From positions 1-64,000 of the forward strand of contig NZ_FOAR01000008.1 of assembly GCF_900109755.1 (NCBI RefSeq): a DNA stretch of 64,000 nt, read 5' to 3'. Source of the stretch: Pseudomonas agarici (GTDB taxonomy: Bacteria > Pseudomonadota > Gammaproteobacteria > Pseudomonadales > Pseudomonadaceae). The position numbers and the translations under genes were made by a program. The notes under the pieces were generated by a model. That model was not told the origin of the DNA and ran no database searches. It saw only the letters and a program-made list of their open reading frames with translations. Shown here in pieces: positions 1 through 7,859 of the stretch (the stretch's first letter is position 1; each line of letters opens with the position of its first letter).

Positions 1-1
1 C

Positions 2-250
2 CTGCACGAAAAGGCTTTCGAGCGGATGGAACAGCGAATGCAGGCGCACCCCGAAATGATGGTCAGCCGAAGATCCATCGTCGAGCATCCCTTCGGCAAC
101 CTTAAACAGTGGTTATTTGGCAACGCTCGCTTCTTACTGCGACAGCTTGAGGGCACGAGGGCTGAAATGGCCCTGGCGGTGAACGCCTACAACCTGAAAA
201 GAGCGATTAACGTGCTTGGCGCACGTCAGTTGATGGCGTTGATGGGCTGA
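2..250 (+). mobile_element. IS transposase, C-terminal fragment (IS1182-like), cut by window edge
   Basis: The open frame enters from the left edge (frame 2) and ends with TGA at 248-250, giving the last 82 or so residues of a transposase. The segment with 'SIVEHPFGNLKQW', a following 'RAEMALAVNAYNLKRAINVLG' block cut here to its sense, and the short tail are typical of the end of IS1182-family DDE transposases (the E of the DDE triad lies in the VEHPFG region). The 5' part is outside the window, so whether the element is intact cannot be judged. The element ends next to the terminator of the tRNA-Asn gene. Family assignment is from memory of the conserved C-terminal block. Confidence 0.8.
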
Positions 251-276
251 AAAGCCTTTTTTCGTCTGCTGTGAGC

Positions 277-311
277 ACAAAAGCAAACGCCCCGAACAAG
301 TCGGGGCGTTT
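277..311 (-). terminator. Rho-independent terminator of tRNA-Asn
   Basis: An 11-bp GC-rich inverted repeat (AAACGCCCCGA at 285-295 with its complement at 301-311) is followed, on the minus strand, by a T-rich run (complement of 278-284). It lies downstream of the minus-strand tRNA-Asn. The same stem sequence recurs at the end of the ETF-QO gene (61666-61697). Confidence 0.7.
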
Positions 312-404
312 GCTGGAACCACCATTAGTGTGTTTTCACACAGTCTGAAAAGGCGGGTTTCTCGAGGGGCCAGAGATTTTTGAAACGCTCTCTGAAATCT
401 AATC

Positions 405-480
405 TGGCTCCACAACCTGGACTCGAACCAGGGACCCAATGATTAACAGTCATTTGCTCTACCAACTGAGCTATTGCGGA
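405..480 (-). tRNA. tRNA-Asn (anticodon GUU)
   Basis: Read on the minus strand, the sequence starts TCCGCAATAGCTCAGTTGG and ends with the T-loop GGTTCGAGTCC, acceptor TTGTGGA, discriminator G and an encoded CCA (complement of 405-407). The acceptor stem TCCGCAA/TTGTGGA closes with one G-U pair, and the anticodon loop CTGTTAATC gives GUU. Length is 76 nt including CCA. Confidence 0.95.
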
Positions 481-847
481 ATAAGACGTATGTTACTGAT
501 ATAAAAAGAGAAGTCAATACTCTCAAGCAGACTGTCCAGGAGCCTCCGGGATCTGCCGGGCCCGGCCAGTCAGCAAGTGGCGTGGCCCAAGATATAACGC
601 GAGTCGCCACTGTTGGCGCGGTTACTGACGATCCAGCCCGTCATATCGACCTCTGAAAGGATACGGTGGCAGCGATTCCTGTAACAACCGCGCCTCGGGA
701 CGAGCCAAGCCCTTGGCGCGTCGATTAACGGCTTTCATGATCGCCTGCTCCAATTGCCGGCGTCAGCGCCATCCAGCGAAGATCGGTAACATAAAGTTCA
801 TACAGCAACGATAGCATTGTGCCTTCACTTTATCCGACGGCCTCAGC
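481..847. other. Intergenic stretch without a supported gene
   Basis: Between the tRNA-Asn 5' end and the phosphatase gene I see only short frames on either strand, none with a good ribosome binding site and none recognisable. The promoter of the sia-type operon should lie in the right half, but no convincing -35/-10 pair stands out. Confidence 0.5.
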
Positions 848-2092
848 ATGCGCGCAGAAACCTTCTCCTTCATGCGTCCACAACCGCCCAAGGATCACCG
901 CTGCGCTGGCGATCTCTGCACGCCAGTGCCAGCTATCGACTGGAGCAGTACCAACGCCCTGGTCATGGAAACCTTCAGCTCACAGAAGGAGATGGTCTGC
1001 TTGGCGGTGCTGGAAGATGAGCGGCCTATCGGCCTGATCAACCGCAACATTTTCCTGTCGATGATGAGCAAGCCGTTTCACCGTGAGCTCTACGACAAGA
1101 AAAGCTGCATTGCCTTCATGGATAAGGAACCGTTGATCGTCGATGCCGGTATGAGCATTGAGGAATTGACCTTCAAGACCGTGGAGTCTGGTGAAAAGAC
1201 CCTCGCGGACGGTTTCATCATTACCCGCGACGGCCAGTTCGCCGGGCTGGGCAATGGCTTGCAATTGATGGCCGTGGTCGCCGCCATGCAGGCCGAGAAA
1301 AACCGCCAGATCATGCTGAGTATCGAGTACGCGAGCGTTATCCAGCGCTCGATGCTGCGGGCCTCGCGCGATATGTTGAAGTCGACCTTGGAGGACGCGG
1401 TCCTGTTGTGGGAGCCGCGAGATGTGGTCGGTGGCGACTTCTATCATTTCTGCGCCTACCCCAATGGCTGGTTCGGGGCGATTGCCGACTGTACCGGTCA
1501 CGGTGTTCCCGGTGCCTTCATGACCCTGATTGCCTCCTCATCGCTGACCCAGGCTCTGGTTCAACTTGGACCCTGCGATCCCGGAGCGCTGCTGTCGGCG
1601 GTGAACCGAAGAGTCAAGGAACTGCTGGGCCAGGTCCAGAGCGGCAACGAAACACCCGAGTCCGACGATGGCCTGGATGCCGCTTTCCTTTGGTTCGACA
1701 GTGCCAGCCAGACGTTGAGCTTTGCTGGCGCGCGTATGTCGCTGCATGTCCTGCCACCCGACGCCCAGCAGATGCAAACCCTGGCGGGGCAGCGCGTCGG
1801 CGTCGGTTATGTGGACAGCGCCATCGACTATCAATGGCCGGTGAGCCGTGTCGTGTTGACACCCGCGAGCCTGGTGTTCATCGCGACCGATGGCCTGACC
1901 GACCAGATTGGCGGCCCGCGTAACATCGCCTTCGGCAAGAGCAAAACATTCGAAACGATACTGCAACACCGCCATCAGGCGACAAGCGTCATCTGCGAAG
2001 CCCTGCAAAGCACGCTGGCCAGTTGGCAGGGCGAACAAACCCGGCGTGATGATCTCACCCTCTTCTGTGCGCGTCTTGGAAACGAATCATGA
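848..2092 (+). CDS. SiaA-like PP2C (SpoIIE-type) phosphatase with CBS-like N-terminus
   Basis: Predicted soluble Ser/Thr phosphatase of the partner-switch operon. The C-terminal half is a PPM/SpoIIE domain: GGDFY near residue 195, DCTGHG near 214, TDGLTDQ near 346 and DDLTLF near 401 carry the metal-binding aspartates. Residues 30-145 resemble a CBS-pair module (the 'PIGLINRN' and 'ADGFIITRDG' segments); there are no transmembrane helices, unlike P. aeruginosa SiaA, which is membrane bound with a periplasmic sensor and HAMP. By analogy it would dephosphorylate the downstream DUF1987 protein and so activate it. The ATG at 848 has no clear Shine-Dalgarno; ATG 965 (Met40) is an alternative but would cut into the CBS-like region. 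The stop overlaps the next start (ATGA), indicating translational coupling. Confidence 0.85.
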   Translation: MRAETFSFMRPQPPKDHRCAGDLCTPVPAIDWSSTNALVMETFSSQKEMVCLAVLEDERPIGLINRNIFLSMMSKPFHRELYDKKSCIAFMDKEPLIVDAGMSIEELTFKTVESGEKTLADGFIITRDGQFAGLGNGLQLMAVVAAMQAEKNRQIMLSIEYASVIQRSMLRASRDMLKSTLEDAVLLWEPRDVVGGDFYHFCAYPNGWFGAIADCTGHGVPGAFMTLIASSSLTQALVQLGPCDPGALLSAVNRRVKELLGQVQSGNETPESDDGLDAAFLWFDSASQTLSFAGARMSLHVLPPDAQQMQTLAGQRVGVGYVDSAIDYQWPVSRVVLTPASLVFIATDGLTDQIGGPRNIAFGKSKTFETILQHRHQATSVICEALQSTLASWQGEQTRRDDLTLFCARLGNES

Positions 2093-2658
2093 TCAATTCG
2101 AATGTTGCCCAACCCGACTGCCATTTCTTCGATTTGGCCCAACAGCGCAATGTCATTTTCTATCACATGGGTTATTTCTCACACACCATCATTACGGCCA
2201 TGGCCGAGGTGGTTCGGCTGCAGTTGGAAATCTCGGGGGTAAACGGACCGACACGACGCAAATTGTTTTCCTCCTTCGTCGAGCTGTCGCAAAACATCAT
2301 TCACTACTCCTCCGACTCGCTGCCCATGGAGCGTAGCGAAGAGTCGTCGCTACGCCAGGGCGCGGTATGCATCAGTACAGAAGGTGATCGACACCTGATG
2401 CTCTGTGCCAACCCCATCGCCACCCAGGACGTCGGCCGTCTGCGTGAAAAGCTGGAACCGCTGCGTAACATGTCGCTTGAAGAAATCAAACAGGCTTACA
2501 AAGTCACTCTGCGCGCGGAAACTCCCGTGCAGAGCAAGGGAGCAGGCCTGGGTTTTCTGACGATGGCACGCGACGCCTGCGCACCACTGGAGTTCGATTT
2601 TCAGCCCAGGGCGGGCGAGCCGGAAACTACCTTGTTCTGCCTTAAAGCCACCATCTAA
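2089..2658 (+). CDS. siaB: SiaB family protein kinase
   Basis: 189-residue protein matching the SiaB family: a small HATPase-type Ser/Thr kinase that phosphorylates the DUF1987 partner and so opposes the phosphatase encoded just upstream. Visible support: the segment 'KLFSSFVELSQNIIHYS' (residues ~62-78) looks like the N-box helix of GHKL kinases with the Asn that binds Mg-ATP, and 'KGAGLGFLTMAR' (~152-163) resembles the G2 glycine motif. The start codon overlaps the stop of the phosphatase gene by four bases. The position in a PP2C-kinase-DUF1987-GGDEF operon makes the assignment firm. Confidence 0.85.
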   Translation: MINSNVAQPDCHFFDLAQQRNVIFYHMGYFSHTIITAMAEVVRLQLEISGVNGPTRRKLFSSFVELSQNIIHYSSDSLPMERSEESSLRQGAVCISTEGDRHLMLCANPIATQDVGRLREKLEPLRNMSLEEIKQAYKVTLRAETPVQSKGAGLGFLTMARDACAPLEFDFQPRAGEPETTLFCLKATI

Positions 2659-2678
2659 TTCAGAGGGCTGCAATCACC

Positions 2679-3068
2679 ATGGATAACGTCTACATCGCAG
2701 CAACCGCCACATCGCCGGAAATCCACTTTCGTTTCGATCAGAACCTACTGACCATAAAAGGCGAGTCCTACCCGGAAAATGCCGCGGCCTTCTACGCCCC
2801 GGTCTTGCAGCAACTGCGGACCTACCTCGGGTCCCGCGAGGGCACCACTATCGTCGTCCACATTGCGCTCGCCTACTTCAACAGCTCCAGTACCAAGATG
2901 CTGTTCAGTATCTTCGATGCACTGGACAAGGCCGCCCAATTGGGTAACGAGATGCAAGTAAACTGGTATCACGACGAAGAAGACGAAACGATTTTCGAGT
3001 TCGGCGAGGAGCTGAAGGCCGACTTTACCTCCATCATTTTCAACGACCACGCAACCACTCTCCAATGA
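2679..3068 (+). CDS. siaC: SiaC family regulatory phosphoprotein (DUF1987)
   Basis: 129-residue STAS-like regulatory protein, the substrate of the SiaA/SiaB switch; in the P. aeruginosa model the dephosphorylated form binds and activates the diguanylate cyclase. The 'GESYPENAAAFY' segment (residues 28-39) and the 'YFNSSSTK' segment (66-73) are the family hallmarks. In other members the phosphorylated residue is the Thr after Asn in a YxNTSS motif. Here that position is Ser69, with a Thr at 72, so the phospho-acceptor may be a serine or shifted. The C-terminus is acidic, as usual. The gene starts 20 nt after siaB, with a GAGGG upstream. Confidence 0.88.
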   Translation: MDNVYIAATATSPEIHFRFDQNLLTIKGESYPENAAAFYAPVLQQLRTYLGSREGTTIVVHIALAYFNSSSTKMLFSIFDALDKAAQLGNEMQVNWYHDEEDETIFEFGEELKADFTSIIFNDHATTLQ

Positions 3069-3090
3069 CTTTGCGAGAAGGATGATCAGC

Positions 3091-3924
3091 ATGACCGCTT
3101 CAGCCACTTGCGCTGGCGCACAGGATGAGCATGTGCCGGACCTGTTCAAGGATGAAACCGACGCCCTTGAACACGCCCGTTCCACTCTGTTCCTGACTGA
3201 AGCTGACGCACCGATGTACCGCCAGGCACTCGACGAGCTGACCGGTCATTTCGAGCGGCTCATGCGCGAGACTCGCCGCCTGATACGACGAAGCGATCGC
3301 GCCGAGCGTGAAATGAACACGCTCAATACCCAGTTGCAGACCCTCGCCCGGCAACTCGAGTACCGCGCCACCCACGATGCACTGACCGGAGTGTTGAACC
3401 GTGGCGCGGTTATCGACCAAACCGTACAGGCCTTGCAGAAAACCGGAGCGGTAATGGTGGTGCTGGATATCGACCACTTCAAGCAGGTCAACGACGAGTT
3501 CGGCCATCCCGCGGGCGACGCGGTGATTCAGGGCATCGTCGGTTGCCTGCGGCGGATTGTCGGCACCGGCGGATTCATTGGTCGCGTGGGCGGAGAGGAA
3601 TTTACCGTGTTGCTGCCCTCCGGAACGCTCGAGGAGGGCCTGGACCTCGCCGAGAGCCTGCGTGACACGATTGCCTCACACGTCTTTGGCCAGCCGGTAA
3701 ATCGGCGGATCACCGCGAGTTTCGGCGTCAGCGCCAGCCCCATCGGCACCCGTTTCGACAGTGCCTATGGTCGGGCGGATGCCGCGTTGTACCGGGCCAA
3801 GCGCTCTGGCCGCAATCGCGTCGAAGCGGCGCCGACAGACGCTGATGTCTGCCCCACGGAGTCCATGGCAGAAGGCGACCCGCAACGTCTTTTCCCTGCG
3901 CTGATCAGAGAGTCGAGCGGTTGA
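3091..3924 (+). CDS. siaD: GGDEF diguanylate cyclase, SiaD-like
   Basis: 277-residue cytoplasmic diguanylate cyclase closing the operon. A helical N-terminus (residues ~10-95, ending in a coiled coil 'REMNTLNTQLQTLARQLE') leads into a GGDEF domain: 'THDALTGVLNR' near 95-105, 'LDIDHFKQVND' near 130 and the active-site loop RVGGEEF near 168. I see no RxxD inhibitory site at the expected distance before GGEEF, so product inhibition may be absent. The first ATG (3082) sits directly on the GAGAAGG ribosome binding site; ATG 3091 has proper spacing and is preferred. In the model system this enzyme makes c-di-GMP when bound by SiaC, promoting aggregation and biofilm. Confidence 0.88.
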   Translation: MTASATCAGAQDEHVPDLFKDETDALEHARSTLFLTEADAPMYRQALDELTGHFERLMRETRRLIRRSDRAEREMNTLNTQLQTLARQLEYRATHDALTGVLNRGAVIDQTVQALQKTGAVMVVLDIDHFKQVNDEFGHPAGDAVIQGIVGCLRRIVGTGGFIGRVGGEEFTVLLPSGTLEEGLDLAESLRDTIASHVFGQPVNRRITASFGVSASPIGTRFDSAYGRADAALYRAKRSGRNRVEAAPTDADVCPTESMAEGDPQRLFPALIRESSG

Positions 3925-3984
3925 GAGCGTATTGACTGCCCGGAGCCGCTGACGGCACGCGCGGCGAACTTGGCATCGAACGCC

Positions 3985-5172
3985 TCAGGATACCCGCTCG
4001 TAGCCGCCCATCACGCCCTTTTTTGACAGTACCCACTGCCACAACTGGATATCCCGAGCCCTGAACGCCCCCGCGCAGGACAGCAGGTAATAGCGCCACA
4101 TGCGATAGAAACGCTCACCCATCTGCCCGGCGAAGCGCGGCCAGGCCGCTTCGAAATTCTCCCACCAGGCCATCAGGGTCTTGTCGTAGTCGGCGCCGAA
4201 GTTATGCAAGTCCTCGACCACGAACAGACCGTCGACGGCATCGCCGATCTGGCCAATGGAAGGCAGGTCGCCATTGGGGAAAATGTACTTGTCAATCCAC
4301 CGATCGGTAGTGGAGTGGCGGCGGTTCTTGCCGATGGTGTGCAGCAGGAACAGTCCCTCATCCTTCAGGCAGCGCTCGGCGGTTTCCATGTAGATGCGAT
4401 GATTCTTGCGCCCGACATGTTCGAACATGCCAATACTGACGATGTGATCGAACTGCTCGTCGACATCACGATAGTCCTGCAGACGGAACTCCAGGGGCAG
4501 TCCGACATAACGCTGACGTGCCCACTCGGCCTGGTCGCGGGAGATGGTCACTCCGACACATTCGACACCATAGTTCTGCGCGGCATAGGACATGAAGCTG
4601 CCCCAGCCACAACCGATATCCAGGACCCGCATGCCCGGCTCCAGGCGCAACTTGCGGCAGACCAGATCGAGCTTGGCGTTCTGTGCTTCGAGCAGGTCAT
4701 TGGCCTCGCGCCAATAGCCGCAGGTGTAGGTCATGCGCGGATCGAGCATGCTCGCGTAGAAATCGCTGCCCAAGTCATAATGTTGCTCGCCGACCTGCCA
4801 GGCACGCTTGCGGTTCTGTAGATTGAGCAACCTGGCCCGCGCGGCGTGAAACAGCATGGCCATAGGGTTGATCCCGTCGGCCAGGCCCGAACGCATCAGG
4901 CGGGCAAAGAATTCGTCTAGCTGCTCGGCGTCCCAGTCGCCGTCCATGTAGGCCTCGCCAAGGCCCAGACTGCCTTCGGACAACGCTCGCTCGGGAACTC
5001 CAGGCCTGTTCAGCTGCATGTCCCATGGCGCGTTGCCATTTAGGTACAGGCCCGCTTTGCCCAACAGCTTCTCGGCCAGCCGGTGGGAGCTACTGTGAGA
5101 GGTATTCTCGGTGGAGACACTGGATGTACTGGAGGAAGGGTTGGCTAATGAATCTTCACACTTTGACTGCAT
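3985..5172 (-). CDS. cfa: Cyclopropane-fatty-acyl-phospholipid synthase
   Basis: 395-residue SAM-dependent enzyme that adds a methylene bridge across double bonds of membrane phospholipid acyl chains, usually on entry to stationary phase. The SAM-binding motif 'VLDIGCGWGS' is near residues 181-190, preceded by 'EQHYDLGSDFYASMLD' (the substrate-binding region) and followed by 'VSIGMFEHVG' with the conserved Glu-His. The first 30 residues are Ser/Thr rich and look disordered, so the true start could be slightly downstream; the given ATG is the longest option. The gene is convergent with the sia-type operon (61 nt apart). Length agrees with the bacterial family (380-420). Confidence 0.95.
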   Translation of the reverse strand: MQSKCEDSLANPSSSTSSVSTENTSHSSSHRLAEKLLGKAGLYLNGNAPWDMQLNRPGVPERALSEGSLGLGEAYMDGDWDAEQLDEFFARLMRSGLADGINPMAMLFHAARARLLNLQNRKRAWQVGEQHYDLGSDFYASMLDPRMTYTCGYWREANDLLEAQNAKLDLVCRKLRLEPGMRVLDIGCGWGSFMSYAAQNYGVECVGVTISRDQAEWARQRYVGLPLEFRLQDYRDVDEQFDHIVSIGMFEHVGRKNHRIYMETAERCLKDEGLFLLHTIGKNRRHSTTDRWIDKYIFPNGDLPSIGQIGDAVDGLFVVEDLHNFGADYDKTLMAWWENFEAAWPRFAGQMGERFYRMWRYYLLSCAGAFRARDIQLWQWVLSKKGVMGGYERVS

Positions 5173-5569
5173 CCTGAATCCTTACTTCTTGCTTGCACTG
5201 AAGTGGACAGCGAGGCCATTGTTCAAACCATCGACGCAGGCGCTCAAGGTTGACTTTCGAAGCTTGACAGAGCTTAAGTCGAGGCTTCGGAACAAGACAA
5301 ATCAGGATTTGATAAAAGTGCTTTGCAGATTTTGTAATAATTTGCAACACAACCTGGCTAATCAATCTCGGCTCTACAAGCCCTCGGCCTGCGTAGCCGT
5401 TCCTCGCCATAGTGGGCTATGACGATGAACTGGTAGCATCCGAACTTGAGCCAGGTCACCAGGGCGGTGAAGATTTCAAAGGCCCGGTATCAGGTGAGTC
5501 CCCAGGCTGATCCACTTAGGTGAACAGCATTGCAGGGAATATCCGGGCCTCTTGTTCGTGCGGCAACAA
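5173..5569. other. Intergenic region upstream of cfa
   Basis: Nearly 400 nt without a supported gene. The right-hand part near 5250-5370 is relatively A+T rich and should hold the cfa promoter. On the minus strand 5350-5490 holds a 42-codon open frame without a start, coding-like in composition but not recognised. It contains 16 nt (5436-5451) identical, in reverse, to 45151-45166 in the repeat copy downstream of tssA. Confidence 0.4.
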
Positions 5570-5588
5570 CCGTGCTTATTTAGCACGG
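5570..5588 (-). terminator. Hairpin overlapping the efp stop codon
   Basis: A 7-bp perfect stem (CCGTGCT/AGCACGG) with a 5-nt loop spans the efp stop codon (complement of 5576-5578) and is followed on the minus strand by a short T-rich tract (TTGTTG). It is probably the efp terminator, although the U-run is weak. Confidence 0.45.
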
Positions 5589-6145
5589 CCTTTGTAGGAG
5601 CCGCCTTCACGGGTATCGATCTCGATCATGTCGCCGATTTCGATAAAGTCAGCTACCGACAGCTCAGTGCCGTTCTTCAGTTTGGCCGGCTTCATCACCT
5701 TGCCGGAAGTGTCACCGCGAGCGGAACCTTCGGTGTAGTCAATTTGACGCACGATGGTGGTCGGCAGTTCCACGGAAACCAGACGACCCTCGAAGAAGAC
5801 GGCTTCGCAGACGTCGGTCATGCCTTCTTCCACGAACGGCAGAACCGACTCGATGTCTTCGGCGTTCAACTCGTACATGGTGTAATCGGTGGTGTCCATG
5901 AACGTATAGGAGTCACCGCTGATAAAGGACAGGGTGGCTTCTTTGCGATCCAGGATCACGTCGTCCAGTTTGTCGTCCGCACCGTAAACGGTTTCGGTCT
6001 TATAACCGGTCAGCAGGTTTTTCAGCTTGGTCTTCATGATCGCGCTGTTACGACCGGACTTGGTGAACTCAGCTTTCTGAACCAGCCAAGGATCGTTATC
6101 GATACGGATCACGGTACCGGGTTTCAGTTCTTTACCAGTTTTCAT
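5576..6145 (-). CDS. efp: Elongation factor P
   Basis: 189-residue EF-P, which binds the ribosome between the P and E sites and rescues stalling at polyproline stretches. The three-domain beta-barrel length is normal. The modification loop reads 'TKSGRNSA' with Arg at position 32, the residue that Pseudomonas-type EF-P has in place of Lys34 and that EarP rhamnosylates. The gene for that enzyme (earP) lies 48 nt upstream on the same strand, so modifier and target appear co-transcribed. Met1 is preceded by a suitable spacer and the N-terminus '[13 protein letters not shown]' matches the family start. Confidence 0.97.
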   Translation of the reverse strand: MKTGKELKPGTVIRIDNDPWLVQKAEFTKSGRNSAIMKTKLKNLLTGYKTETVYGADDKLDDVILDRKEATLSFISGDSYTFMDTTDYTMYELNAEDIESVLPFVEEGMTDVCEAVFFEGRLVSVELPTTIVRQIDYTEGSARGDTSGKVMKPAKLKNGTELSVADFIEIGDMIEIDTREGGSYKGRAK

Positions 6146-6193
6146 TGCGAATATCCGAATTTGGATGGGATGTACAAAAATCTAGGCCGCGTA

Positions 6194-7327
6194 TCATATC
6201 CATTTTCTATTAAACTCTACCAGTGCCGTGGCAAGATCAGCTTGAGAAGCCTGTTCCAAACACCAGTGTTCGGCGTGCTCCGTCAGTTCACGCTCGTTGC
6301 GCAGCACCGCCGACCAGCTTTGGCTCAGGTCGTTTCCACTGTTCCACGCCTGCCACCAATCGCTGAAAGCAGCCAGGGCCGGCTCGGATAGACCTCGAGT
6401 GTACAACGCCAGAAACGCTTCCAACTTGTCCAGATGGATATCGCCCTCCTGCCGGTAGATATGCCAGAGTAGTGGCCGACCGGCCCATTGCGCACGGATA
6501 AACGAATCTTCGCCACGCACTGCGTTGAAATCGCAGCTCCAGAGCAGGCGGTCATAAGCCTGTTGGGGGACAAACGGCAGTACCTGCACCGTCAAGGCTG
6601 CGCGGGTCTCGACCGCTCCGACCCGCAGTTGCGCGCATCCCAGCCAACGCTGGACATCCGCCAGCACCCGACCTTCGGGTACTAATAGTCGAGTCGGGCG
6701 GCTATCGGCCGCCAGGGCTTGGAGCCAACTGGCCACGCTCGCGTTCTCGTAGGCGAACAGGGAGATCAACCGTTCACCGTCCGTCGGATCGACCCCCAAA
6801 CCGCGCAGGAACTCCCGGCGTACCGTGGGATCGGCCTGGAAAATCCGGCGTTGCTCCAACAACCCCGCCTCACGAAGCAATCCGCCGGTCCCTGGCTGAA
6901 ATCCCGGGAAGAAGAAAAACTTCTGCACTTGTTGGTACTTGACCGATGGCAGGCCGTGGCAGCCGACAATCCAGTCCTCGGCGCTCAGGTAATCCAGGTT
7001 GAGCCACAACGGCGGGGTCTCGCGCCGGGCCATCGCTTCCATATAGTCGTGAGGCAACTGGCAGGCAAAAGCTCCGATCACCACATCCGCCGCCTTCGCT
7101 GGCGGCCATGGGTTCGACCAGCGACGCACCTCGACGCCCTCAAGGACCTGCTGCGCGCGCGCGGTGTCGACCTCCGGACAAAGCCGCTCGAAGGCCCGCA
7201 GATCGTCTACCCACAGGCGCACGGTCAACCCATGTTCGGCTACCAGTTGCCGGGCCAGGCGCCAGGTCACGCCGATATCGCCATAGTTGTCGACGACGGT
7301 GCAGAAAATATCCCAGTTGGCCGCCAT
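6194..7327 (-). CDS. earP: EF-P arginine-32 rhamnosyltransferase EarP
   Basis: 377-residue inverting glycosyltransferase (formerly DUF2331) that transfers rhamnose from dTDP-beta-L-rhamnose to Arg32 of EF-P. The two N-terminal aspartates known to be essential are present at Asp13 and Asp17 ('VVDNYGDIGV'), and the catalytic Glu of the 'RGEDSFIRAQWAG' motif falls exactly at residue 273 with the start chosen here. The open frame extends far upstream without a stop, but 'MAANWDIF' at 7327 is the family N-terminus and gives the normal length. The gene precedes efp in the same direction and is divergent from the small membrane protein gene at 7452. Confidence 0.95.
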   Translation of the reverse strand: MAANWDIFCTVVDNYGDIGVTWRLARQLVAEHGLTVRLWVDDLRAFERLCPEVDTARAQQVLEGVEVRRWSNPWPPAKAADVVIGAFACQLPHDYMEAMARRETPPLWLNLDYLSAEDWIVGCHGLPSVKYQQVQKFFFFPGFQPGTGGLLREAGLLEQRRIFQADPTVRREFLRGLGVDPTDGERLISLFAYENASVASWLQALAADSRPTRLLVPEGRVLADVQRWLGCAQLRVGAVETRAALTVQVLPFVPQQAYDRLLWSCDFNAVRGEDSFIRAQWAGRPLLWHIYRQEGDIHLDKLEAFLALYTRGLSEPALAAFSDWWQAWNSGNDLSQSWSAVLRNERELTEHAEHWCLEQASQADLATALVEFNRKWI

Positions 7328-7451
7328 GCACGGGCTCCGTTTGGCAAAGCTGTCGATTGTCCGCATAAATCCCCCTGCGCAGAAGAGCCGACGTCGATTA
7401 ATCTTCATGCGACAATGGCATCCCGCAAAGAATCGCCCGCCGGAGGCTGCC

Positions 7452-7859
7452 ATGCCTGATCGCCCACAACCGCATCGCCGCTTGCCTGTCACGCTCAATC
7501 CGCTGCAGTTGACTGCCAGCATCGCGCTGGGCATCTGGCTCGGCGTCCTCGCACTGGCCCTCAGCGCCTGGCTGGTCGCCAGGTTCTTCGTGGCCCAGCC
7601 GCTGGCATCCGTCGCCGAGGGCGTCCGGCAAATCAGCCAGCCCTCCCCGCTTGTCGCGCCACAAGCCCCTGGCGACTCGACACAGATGTTCGAGCAATAC
7701 ACCGAAAACCTGCGCAAGAACGAAGAACAACAGCGTCTGGACCAGGCTCGCAACAGCTATCGCAACTTGTCCAATCCGAAGTGTCAGTTCTGGTTGCAGC
7801 AAGACCAGACCGCGCCCAGCGACAAGAGCCGGGCCAACGTGCTGCAGTTGTGCAATTGA
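7452..7859 (+). CDS. Small membrane protein of unknown function
   Basis: 135-residue protein with one strong transmembrane segment (residues ~20-46, 'LTASIALGIWLGVLALALSAWLVA' in shortened sense) and a periplasmic or cytoplasmic polar C-terminal domain containing two cysteines. The start at 7452 has a GGAGG 7 nt upstream; the upstream part of the open frame lacks such a site. I do not recognise a named family. Its TGA overlaps a TTG start of the next gene, suggesting coupled translation. Confidence 0.8.
   Translation: MPDRPQPHRRLPVTLNPLQLTASIALGIWLGVLALALSAWLVARFFVAQPLASVAEGVRQISQPSPLVAPQAPGDSTQMFEQYTENLRKNEEQQRLDQARNSYRNLSNPKCQFWLQQDQTAPSDKSRANVLQLCN

Noticed and set aside
474..656. 60-codon plus-strand frame after tRNA-Asn
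   Set aside because: Starts inside the tRNA 5' end, has no ribosome binding site and a composition unlike Pseudomonas genes.
6719..7459. 246-codon plus-strand frame opposite earP
   Set aside because: earP has all catalytic residues; the plus frame has none of the features of a protein family.
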